A stretch of 64,000 nucleotides of DNA from the NCBI RefSeq assembly GCF_947503385.1, contig NZ_CANNDO010000002.1, positions 1 to 64,000 on the forward strand. Direction: 5' to 3'. Below are positions 6,803 through 13,222 of the stretch, in pieces. The notes beneath the pieces were generated by a model. The model was not told the DNA's origin. It did not search any database and saw nothing but the letters and a program-made list of their open reading frames with translations. The position numbers and the translations under genes are program-made. Source of the DNA: an uncultured Tateyamaria sp. GTDB lineage: Bacteria > Pseudomonadota > Alphaproteobacteria > Rhodobacterales > Rhodobacteraceae. Within the stretch, counting starts at the first letter, position 1; each line of letters opens with the position of its first letter.

Positions 6803-8325
6803 AAAAAGTGGCAAATGACGCAACAAAATGCATTCGCTTCATCGAGGGTGATTTGAAAATCCCCGAAGGGCCAAAAGCTGGTCAGCTGATGAAACTTGCG
6901 CCGTTCCAACGCAAATTTATCCGGGGTGCCCTTGGTTCTGACATTCGAATTGCGTGCCTGTCCGTGGGCCGTGGTGCCGCCAAAACTGCGCTGTCGTCGG
7001 CTATTGCTTTGGCTGCTTTCCTTGGCGTGTTCGATCCACAGCCTAACCGTGACGTTGTCATTGCAGCACGGACCCGAGATCAAGGCGCTATCGCATTCCA
7101 ATTCGTGCTCGGATTCCTGCGTTCGTTGCCCGAGGAACTGCAAAAGACGGTAAAAATCCGGCGTGCGCCGCGTCTGGAATTAGAGATCGAAACAGAGACG
7201 GGCCGCCACATTCTACGCGTGATCGCGTCAGACGGCATGACGGCACTCGGATCTTCGCCGACGTTCGTTCTTATGGACGAACGCGGTCACTGGGACGGCG
7301 TCAAAGGTGATGATCTAGAGGCCGCATTGCTGTCGGGTCTGGGCAAACGTGCGGGCCGCGCTCTGATTATCAGCACGTCAGCACGTGACGACGCGCACCC
7401 GTTTTCGATCTGGCTGGACAATCCCGGACCCGGTATTTTCATTCAAGAACACCGCCCACTGCCGGGGTTGCCTGCGGACGATCCGGACTCGCTGAAAGAG
7501 GCGAACCCCGGTGCCGAACACGGTATCGGTTCAAGTCTGGAATGGCTGCAAAGTGAGGCCAAGCGCGCCATTGCACGGGGCGGGCAAACTCTCATAAGTT
7601 TCCGCTTGTACAACCGCAATGAACGCGTCAGCGCCGAAGCCCGCGACGTCCTGCTAACGACTGACGAATGGTTGGCGTGCGAAGTGGACGAATTGCCGCC
7701 GCGTTCTGGTGACGTGGTGGTAGGGATTGATCTGGGCGGTTCTGCGTCCATGTCTGGTGTCGCGTTTTACTGGCCCGACACATCGCGCCTTGAAGCTTAT
7801 GGCACCTTCCCCGGCTTGCCGTCGCTGGAGTCCCGTGGCGAGGCGGACGGCGTCAAAGGCCGTTACGTCGAAATGCACTTGCGTGGCGAACTCAATCAAA
7901 TCGGTAAAAGCACTGTGCCTGTCGCTGATTGGTTGCGCAAAATCATCTCTCAAATTGACGGCGAAAAAATCGCGGCCCTAGTGGCTGATGGATATAAAAA
8001 AGCGGAAATTTCAGAAGCGCTTGTAGCAACTGGATTCCGCTGCCCGATCATTTGGCGGCGTATGGTGTGGCAGGAAGCAAGCGAAGACTGTGATCGTTTT
8101 CGCCGCGCTGCGTTCGACGGCGAAATTGCCTGTGACCCTTCCCTGTTAATGCGTTCCGCGCTGGCCGATGCCGTCGTACTCACCGATGCAAGTGGCAACA
8201 TCAAAATCGCAAAAGGCCGCTCTACAGGCCGGATTGACGCGCTGGCTGCTGCCGTTTTGGCAGTCGCACAAGGTGCTCGGATCAAGAACGGTGCAGTCAA
8301 AAAATCGCGCGTGGTGTGGGCATGA
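6799..8325 (+). CDS. Terminase large subunit (TerL)
   Basis: 508 residues from a GTG start. The N-terminal ATPase has the Walker A variant SVGRGAAKTA (K62), Walker B FVLMDERGHW (D160, E161) and the coupling-type segment IISTSARDD. The C-terminal RNase H-like nuclease has GIDLGG (D311), VADGYKK and a final GRIDALAAA (D480). This is the DNA-packaging motor and cutter of HK97-type phages. All catalytic residues seem present and the length is normal, so packaging should be functional. No clear small terminase is visible upstream; in cf-PICIs the island normally supplies its own TerS, so its absence or unrecognised form here is worth noting. Confidence 0.9.
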   Translation: MKKVANDATKCIRFIEGDLKIPEGPKAGQLMKLAPFQRKFIRGALGSDIRIACLSVGRGAAKTALSSAIALAAFLGVFDPQPNRDVVIAARTRDQGAIAFQFVLGFLRSLPEELQKTVKIRRAPRLELEIETETGRHILRVIASDGMTALGSSPTFVLMDERGHWDGVKGDDLEAALLSGLGKRAGRALIISTSARDDAHPFSIWLDNPGPGIFIQEHRPLPGLPADDPDSLKEANPGAEHGIGSSLEWLQSEAKRAIARGGQTLISFRLYNRNERVSAEARDVLLTTDEWLACEVDELPPRSGDVVVGIDLGGSASMSGVAFYWPDTSRLEAYGTFPGLPSLESRGEADGVKGRYVEMHLRGELNQIGKSTVPVADWLRKIISQIDGEKIAALVADGYKKAEISEALVATGFRCPIIWRRMVWQEASEDCDRFRRAAFDGEIACDPSLLMRSALADAVVLTDASGNIKIAKGRSTGRIDALAAAVLAVAQGARIKNGAVKKSRVVWA

Positions 8326-8642
8326 CAACGCGTCGTCAGGAACACAAACGGCATTCCGCCAAAGTCACCAGCACCAAACGGTGGGCCGTTCTGCGCCTCA
8401 AAATCATGGAACGCGACGAGTGGCGCTGCGTCAAATGTGGCGATTTTCGCCGCCTTGAAGTGGATCACATTGAACCCGTTCGAACGCACCCCGAACTGTC
8501 GTTTGATCCGGCAAATTTACAGACGCTTTGTCGTGTCTGTCATTCCGAAAAAACCCGTCACGAGGTGGGCTTTCGACCAATTTCCCAAGATCGCCAAGAC
8601 TGGCGGCAACTACTAAAAAAAGAGGCAAAAACACATGCTTGA
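8322..8642 (+). CDS. HNH endonuclease of the packaging module
   Basis: 106 residues from ATG 8322, which overlaps the terL stop (ATGA); an in-frame GTG at 8316 is possible. Zinc ligands C36-C39 (CVKCG) and C70-C73 (CRVC) frame the HNH core LEVDHIEPV (H49) with N65 and H74 (CHSEKT). Such HNH proteins sit next to TerL in many HK97-type phages and are needed for cos cleavage with the terminase. The tight coupling to terL supports that role rather than that of a homing endonuclease. Confidence 0.9.
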   Translation: MTTRRQEHKRHSAKVTSTKRWAVLRLKIMERDEWRCVKCGDFRRLEVDHIEPVRTHPELSFDPANLQTLCRVCHSEKTRHEVGFRPISQDRQDWRQLLKKEAKTHA

Positions 8643-9879
8643 ATCTGCAAAAATCATGCGCCGTCAGTCTGAGATTCGTTCTCAATTGTCGGAACTCGTC
8701 GGCAAAGAGACCACCGACGACGAAACGCGCCAGATTGACACTCTGGACGCCGAATATCGTGCAAACGAAACCAAATACCGGGGCGCTTTGATTGTCGAGG
8801 CGTCCGAACGTGACGCGGCGTCTGCCGAACTCGAAAACCGCTCTGCCGACGAGTGGCAGGGCCTTATTGACAACTTTGAACTGCGTCAGGTGGTGGCCAA
8901 TCTGGACACGGGCGCAGCTATCAGTGGTCAAACTGCCGAAGTCGTAACCGAAATGCGTGCGCAAGGTTCATTTCAAGGTCAGCCCATCCCTTGGGGCGCG
9001 CTGGAGCGTCGTGCGGGCGAAACTACCAGCGCAACCACGCCTGATCCGACGCGCACCATGCCGCTTGTTGACCGCTTGTTTCCTACCTCAGTGGCGGCGC
9101 AATTGGGGGCGTCTTTGGTGCAGGTAGGCCAAGGTTCGCTTGAATATCCGGTGTCCACGGCAAGCACGGTTGCAAGCTGGCAAACGGACGAAGTCACTGA
9201 CCTGCCGGACCCGGTTCCCTTCACCACGGCTGACGCGAAACTGTCGCCTGATTTTGCCCTTGGCGTCCGCATGAAAATCACGCGCAAGGCGTTGAAACAA
9301 AGCGGCGAAGGTCTCGAGTCTGCAATCCGTCGCGACATGAATGGCGCGATGCAAATGGAACTGGATCGCTCTTTGATCCTTGGCAGCGGTGCCGCTGGTG
9401 AGCCTCTGGGCATTATCCCCGGCGCGGCCACATACGGGATCAACGTTAACAACCTTGGCGCGGCGGCCACGTGGGCGGCGTTCCGGACTGAGGTGCTTGC
9501 ATTCATGGTGGGCAATGCTGCAAGCGGCCCCGGTTCGGTTCGCGCGCTGATCCGGCCCGAAGTTTGGGACCGCATGGACGGTTCGTACATCACGGGCACC
9601 GCTGTTACCGAATTCGAATTGATGCGCAAAGCCATGCTTGGCGTGATCATGACCACCAACGCCCTTGAAGCGCCTGCGGGTGGTGAAACAACTGCCGTAC
9701 TGGCGACGTCGGCAGGTGGCCTGCCACCTATCCACATCGGCGCGTGGGGCGGTATCGACCTGATCCGCGACCCGTACACCGACGCCGCGTCTGGCCAACT
9801 GCGCCTTACCGCTATCGCGACCATGGACCAGACGGTTGCCCGTGGCGCGCAACTGCGGATCGTAGAGGGTATTCAGTAA
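8635..9879 (+). CDS. Major capsid protein, HK97 fold
   Basis: 414 residues; the ATG lies inside the end of the HNH gene. The N-terminal ~100 residues are charged and helical (MRRQSEIRSQLSELVGKE, then EASERDAASAELENR), like the scaffolding delta domain that the prohead protease removes. The rest has HK97-fold marks: TTSATTPDPTRTMPLVDRLF, GSLEYPVST, LDRSLILGSGAAGEPLGI, IRPEVWDRM and a C-terminal GGIDLIRDPYT with TAIATMDQTVARG. The length is normal. The capsid gene precedes the protease and portal, the reverse of the usual phage order. Confidence 0.92.
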   Translation: MLESAKIMRRQSEIRSQLSELVGKETTDDETRQIDTLDAEYRANETKYRGALIVEASERDAASAELENRSADEWQGLIDNFELRQVVANLDTGAAISGQTAEVVTEMRAQGSFQGQPIPWGALERRAGETTSATTPDPTRTMPLVDRLFPTSVAAQLGASLVQVGQGSLEYPVSTASTVASWQTDEVTDLPDPVPFTTADAKLSPDFALGVRMKITRKALKQSGEGLESAIRRDMNGAMQMELDRSLILGSGAAGEPLGIIPGAATYGINVNNLGAAATWAAFRTEVLAFMVGNAASGPGSVRALIRPEVWDRMDGSYITGTAVTEFELMRKAMLGVIMTTNALEAPAGGETTAVLATSAGGLPPIHIGAWGGIDLIRDPYTDAASGQLRLTAIATMDQTVARGAQLRIVEGIQ

Positions 9880-9880
9880 C

Positions 9881-10438
9881 ATGCTTGAAGGACGCGCGGC
9901 GGGGGCCGTTGAGACGCGTTTCGCGTTCGACGGGTCCGCCATTATCGAGGGTGTTTTTCCCTATGGCGAACGCGCCTCTTTTGGCGCTGATCGTTTTGAA
10001 ACTTTCGCACCGGGTGCGTTCGCCGACTCGGTGCAAAGTGAGGCCGATATTCATTTTGTGTGGCAACACGACATGGGCAAACCGCTGGCCTCACGTGCTG
10101 GCGGTTCGCTGACACTTAACGATGCTGGCAACGCGTTGCGATTTGAGGCGCGTATCTCTGCCGATCATATGGCAATTGGCTTTGTAAAGGACGCGGTGGC
10201 CGCCATGCAGACCAGCTTGGTCAAGGGCTTGTCACCCGGTTTCCGCGTTTCATCGGCCAAAGATCAGGTGGTTACGCGTGAGGGTAATAACGTCCTGCGC
10301 ACCATCAAACGCGCCGAACTGATCGAACTATCGGCGGTGACAAAGGGTGCGTATCCCTATGGGCAGGTGCAAGCCCGCAACTGGACGCCTGAACCGTCCG
10401 CCCGGTCGGTGCATGTCCTGTCGAGGTGGCGCGCATGA
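9881..10438 (+). CDS. HK97-type prohead protease
   Basis: 185 residues, starting one base after the capsid stop. The N-terminal barrel (EGVFPYGERASFGADRFETF, FAPGAFADS) and the catalytic candidates H63 (VWQHDMGKPLAS) and S118 (VKGLSPGFR) match peptidase family U35/S78-like prohead proteases, as does AELIELSAVTKGAYP. It should cleave the capsid delta domain during maturation. The length fits the family, and the gene is locked between capsid and portal by a 1-bp gap and an ATGA overlap. Confidence 0.88.
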   Translation: MLEGRAAGAVETRFAFDGSAIIEGVFPYGERASFGADRFETFAPGAFADSVQSEADIHFVWQHDMGKPLASRAGGSLTLNDAGNALRFEARISADHMAIGFVKDAVAAMQTSLVKGLSPGFRVSSAKDQVVTREGNNVLRTIKRAELIELSAVTKGAYPYGQVQARNWTPEPSARSVHVLSRWRA

Positions 10439-11487
10439 TCTGGCCCTTTAAGCGAAAGCCTGTCGAAAATCGGGCATCGGCCACGGGCTACACGGCAAGC
10501 TTGATGGCGGCGCGTGCTGCCCTGATCACGGGGCGTGAGGGCATTGGCGAACTCACCAGCGCTGCGCAGTCGTGCGTCAGTTTATGGGAAGGCGGATTGA
10601 GCCTTGCGGACGTGAACGGCACGGACCTACTCACGCCGCCCATGCTGGCCCTTGTGGCCCGTTCTCTGGCATTGCGTGGGGAGTTTCTGGCCTTGATCCG
10701 GGAGGACGGACTTGTGGCTTGTCACGAGTGGGACGTCAGCACTCGGAACGGACGGCCAGTCGCCTATCGCGCGTCTGTAGCGGACACCGGCGGCGGCTAC
10801 ACAGTCACGGCCCTTGCCCCTGAGGTGATCCACGTGGTGACGGGTGCCCAGACAACAACGCCCTATGTCGGCACTCCACCTCTACGCCGTGCGGCTCTGT
10901 CGGCTGGTCTCGCCAATGCCGTAGAATCGGCCCTTTCAGACGTCTATCAGACGGCCCCTATCGGCAGTCAAATCGTGCCCATGCCCGAGGCCCAAGTGGA
11001 TGATCTGACGGCGCTGCGGGAAGGCTTCAAGGGCCGCCGTGGTTCCGTCTTGGTTGTCGAGGGCGTGGCACAAGCTACCGCCGCCGGTGCCTATCCTGAT
11101 CTGTTCAAACAGGCCACGGATTTGACGCCGAATTTGCAGCGTCTTGAGTCGTCTCAGGCTATCAAAGAGGCCCGCAATGCTATCGAATCCGTCTTTGGCG
11201 TTCTGCCTGCTCTACAGAACCCCGCCGCGACGGGGCCGGTTGTCAGGGAAGCGCAACGACACCTTGGGCAGTGGACATTGCAACCGCTTGCCAAGCTGGT
11301 GGCGCATGAGTGTTCTGCCAAGCTGGAGTCGCCGGTGACGCTGGACGTCATGCGCCCACTTCAAGCGTACGACTCGGGCGGACGTGCACGCACTGTCACG
11401 GCGCTGGTGCAGGCCATGGCGGCGGCTAAGGAGTCGGGCGTGGATGTAGAACGGGCGTTTGATCTGGTCGATTGGGGGCAGCAATGA
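10435..11487 (+). CDS. Phage portal protein, HK97 family
   Basis: 350 residues from ATG 10435 (MIWPFKRKPVENRA), which overlaps the protease stop; a GTG at 10426 would add MAR. Portal marks are the MAARAALITGREGIGELTSAAQSC helix (two pieces), PPMLALVARSLALRGEFLALI, LTPNLQRLESSQAIKEARNAI and the late helix QAMAAAKESGVDVERAFDLV. It is somewhat shorter than typical HK97 portals (about 400 or more residues), lacking part of the N-terminal and clip regions, which could reflect a satellite-adapted capsid. The call rests on overall pattern and position between protease and end genes. Confidence 0.8.
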   Translation: MIWPFKRKPVENRASATGYTASLMAARAALITGREGIGELTSAAQSCVSLWEGGLSLADVNGTDLLTPPMLALVARSLALRGEFLALIREDGLVACHEWDVSTRNGRPVAYRASVADTGGGYTVTALAPEVIHVVTGAQTTTPYVGTPPLRRAALSAGLANAVESALSDVYQTAPIGSQIVPMPEAQVDDLTALREGFKGRRGSVLVVEGVAQATAAGAYPDLFKQATDLTPNLQRLESSQAIKEARNAIESVFGVLPALQNPAATGPVVREAQRHLGQWTLQPLAKLVAHECSAKLESPVTLDVMRPLQAYDSGGRARTVTALVQAMAAAKESGVDVERAFDLVDWGQQ

Positions 11488-11741
11488 GTGGTGCCCTTGC
11501 CGACATGATGAATAGCGAATTCGCTCATGGTGAGCCTGTCTATGACGTGGTGTGGCTGAGCAACTTGGACGCTTGGGAGTGGTATAGCATCCCCGGCCCT
11601 GATCTGTTCCGCCACGCCGAAGGGTTCGGCATTCCGGAACGTGACGTGCAAGCTGTCGAGATTGACGGCGTTTGGCATATCCGCCTAAGCGAACCGTTGG
11701 CGCATGGGTACGGCGTGTACAGGCGGGCTTGCGATGGGTGA
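11484..11741 (+). CDS. Hypothetical small protein after portal
   Basis: 85 residues from ATG 11484 (MSGALADMMNSEFAHGEPVYD), overlapping the portal stop. It is acidic and rich in Trp and Tyr (VVWLSNLDAWEWYSIPG, VWHIRLSEPLAHGYGVYR). The placement suggests a head-completion or adaptor role, but I recognise no family. The ATGA coupling on both sides shows that it belongs to the head operon. Confidence 0.6.
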   Translation: MSGALADMMNSEFAHGEPVYDVVWLSNLDAWEWYSIPGPDLFRHAEGFGIPERDVQAVEIDGVWHIRLSEPLAHGYGVYRRACDG

Positions 11742-11799
11742 GTCGGGGGTGTTCTGGGCGCTGGTGTGCTTGGCGGCTTGGGCGGCTTTGCTGGTGTAG
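11734..11799 (+). CDS. Micro-ORF, 21-residue single membrane segment
   Basis: The ATG overlaps the previous stop by the same coupling seen through the operon. The product MGESGVFWALVCLAAWAALL is one hydrophobic helix. It could be a membrane-active peptide or chance. It is the last possible gene before the right attachment region, and it is the only candidate in the island for a holin-like function. Confidence 0.3.
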   Translation: MGESGVFWALVCLAAWAALLV

Positions 11800-11831
11800 G
11801 CTGACGCAACGTCATTGTCCCAGCAAATTCA

Positions 11832-11853
11832 AAAGCGTACCAGAAGCGTACCA
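11832..11853. promoter_or_regulatory. Candidate integrase arm-type sites, right end
   Basis: Two adjacent direct copies, AAAGCGTACCA and GAAGCGTACCA, 54 bp inside the right att core. They match the pair at 2006-2028 near the left core. The rest of 11800-11906 is AT-rich without coding signal. Confidence 0.55.
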
Positions 11854-11906
11854 AGGTCCACTAGAGACCTTTAAATATCTGTTTTTATTTCATATTTTTT
11901 GTTGAA

Positions 11907-11920
11907 TGGCGGACAGGAAG
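11907..11920. repeat. attR-type 14-bp direct repeat
   Basis: Identical to 1852-1865. It equals the final 14 nt of tRNA-Ser, from the acceptor stem through CCA, so insertion leaves the tRNA gene whole. Confidence 0.85.
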
Positions 11921-11996
11921 GGATTCGAACCCTCGAGACGGTCTCCCGCCTACGCACTTTCCAGGCGCGCGCCTTCGACCACTCGGCCACCTGTCC
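11907..11996 (-). tRNA. tRNA-Ser (anticodon GGA)
   Basis: 90 nt including an encoded CCA. The acceptor stem GGACAGG pairs with CCTGTCC, with discriminator G. A long variable arm follows the anticodon loop CTGGAAA, and the T arm contains GGTTCGAATCC. These are class II tRNA features, and the anticodon GGA reads UCC/UCU. It serves as the insertion site of the island, with its 3' end facing the element. Confidence 0.95.
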
Positions 11997-12003
11997 GCTG
12001 GCG

Positions 12004-12033
12004 GGTATATTGAACCCCACCCGTGGGATGCAA
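12004..12033 (-). promoter_or_regulatory. Likely promoter of tRNA-Ser
   Basis: On the minus strand, TTGCAT (12033-12028) and TATACC (12009-12004) are 18 bp apart, ending 8 bp before the tRNA 5' end. The fit to sigma-70 is fair. The remaining bases to 12128 show no gene. Confidence 0.45.
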
Positions 12034-12128
12034 GCGCAAATCCATCAATTTACTGGCTTATGGCGCAATGTGCCCTGATGAACGCGGCCAAGGGTTGCAC
12101 GACACGGGATAGCGACCCGGAGGGGCGG

Positions 12129-12497
12129 TCAGACTGTTGCGCGCCCGGTCAGGATCAGGGCCATGGCGATCACCAATTCAACAGCTATGGCCAACAGGAT
12201 GCCGCCGCCCACGACGCCTTGGGCCATTCCCAACACGCCGACCCCGGCGACAAGCAACAACGCCGTCGCCACCCCAGAAGCCAGCGCGCGACGGGCCGGG
12301 GATGGCGGCGCATCGCGGACCAGGAACAGCATCACGGCGAACCCGGCAAATGCCGCAGCGAGCCGCTGGCCCATAAAGGCCGCGTCACCTGCGAGCATGA
12401 GACCCCACGCAGCCGTAACCACATTCGGCACAGCAAAGAACGCGACCGCGAGAACGGAGAACAGCATGGCGCTCAGGGTTGCGACACTTCGAAACAT
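12129..12497 (-). CDS. Small four-helix membrane protein
   Basis: 122 residues from ATG 12497, two bases after the alaX stop. About four hydrophobic segments (LSAMLFSVLAVAFFAV, AAFAGFAVMLFLV, GVATALLLVAGVGVLGM, ILLAIAVELVIAMALIL). The topology recalls the DUF4345-like proteins at 34.0-34.8 kb, but sequence similarity is weak. It is the last gene of the leftward stress cluster. No function can be given. Confidence 0.65.
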   Translation of the reverse strand: MFRSVATLSAMLFSVLAVAFFAVPNVVTAAWGLMLAGDAAFMGQRLAAAFAGFAVMLFLVRDAPPSPARRALASGVATALLLVAGVGVLGMAQGVVGGGILLAIAVELVIAMALILTGRATV

Positions 12498-12499
12498 TA

Positions 12500-13222
12500 T
12501 CAAAACCCATCCAGATGCAGGTAGACGCGGCGGTTGCGGCGCCCTTTCTTTTCGATCTTGCCCAGACGCAGCCCGCCGATCTCGCCCGTGCGTGCCACAT
12601 GGGTGCCGCCGCAGGGTTGCAGGTCGATGGCGTTCGTGTCGCCGCCGATGCGGATCAGGCGAATGCGCCCTGCCCCCCGCGGCGGTTGCACCGACAGCGT
12701 TTTGACGAGCGCGGGATTGGCATCCAGCTCTTCTTCGCTGATCCAGTCTTCGGTAACTTTGTGATCCGCCTCGACCTGCGCGTTCAGAGCCGTTTCGATA
12801 GCGTCGCGGTCTTCGGGAGCGTCTTCCATATCGAAATCGAGCCGGCCGCGACCGGCGCTGATCGCGCCCCCGGTGACGCCAAAGGGCATGGCCACGGACA
12901 AAAGGTGCAGCGCCGTGTGGACGCGCATATGGGCATAGCGGCGATCCCAGTCGAGGGATTGTTCGACCTGCGCACCTGCGGGCGGCAGCGCGCGCGGTTC
13001 GGAGGGGACCAGCACAACCGTGTCGCCGTCGCCTTTTACGGCGGTGGCGATGGTCAGCGCGTTGCCGCCCCATGTGATGCGGCCACTGTCGCCGGGCTGG
13101 CCCCCACCAGTGGGGTAAAAAACTGTCTGATCCAGAATGATGCCACCTTCGTCCGTGTGACCGATGACTGTGGCCACCGCATCACGAGCATAGGCATCAT
13201 CACGAAAGAGCATGTGGGTCAT
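12500..13222 (-). CDS. alaX: Alanyl-tRNA editing protein AlaX-type
   Basis: 240 residues homologous to the editing domain of AlaRS: FYPTGGGQPGDSG near the N terminus, H102 and H106 (HTALH), and C204 and H208 (CGGTH) as the zinc/catalytic set. It hydrolyses Ser-tRNA(Ala) and so protects against misacylation. The ATG overlaps the stop of the MscS gene (ATGA), so it is in the same operon. All four ligands are present, so activity is expected. Confidence 0.92.
   Translation of the reverse strand: MTHMLFRDDAYARDAVATVIGHTDEGGIILDQTVFYPTGGGQPGDSGRITWGGNALTIATAVKGDGDTVVLVPSEPRALPPAGAQVEQSLDWDRRYAHMRVHTALHLLSVAMPFGVTGGAISAGRGRLDFDMEDAPEDRDAIETALNAQVEADHKVTEDWISEEELDANPALVKTLSVQPPRGAGRIRLIRIGGDTNAIDLQPCGGTHVARTGEIGGLRLGKIEKKGRRNRRVYLHLDGF

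Larger units (their letters stand above)
1852..11920. mobile_element. Integrated phage satellite / capsid-forming PICI-like island in tRNA-Ser
   Basis: The element is bounded by identical 14-bp repeats (1852-1865 and 11907-11920) that copy the 3' end of tRNA-Ser. It carries, in order, a tyrosine integrase, an AlpA-like small regulator, a replication-initiator-like protein, a degraded HTH gene, two small unknown genes, a gp6-like connector, TerL, HNH nuclease, HK97-type capsid, prohead protease, portal and two small genes. No tail, tape-measure, lysis, CI-type repressor or holin gene is visible in 10.07 kb. Known cf-PICIs have this size and this head-only content and borrow tails from a helper phage. 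The alternative is a deleted prophage, but the close packing of head genes and intact ends argue against random decay. Confidence 0.75.

Noticed and set aside
1852-11920. Complete prophage
   Set aside because: No tail, lysis or repressor genes and only 10 kb; head-only content with intact ends fits a satellite better.
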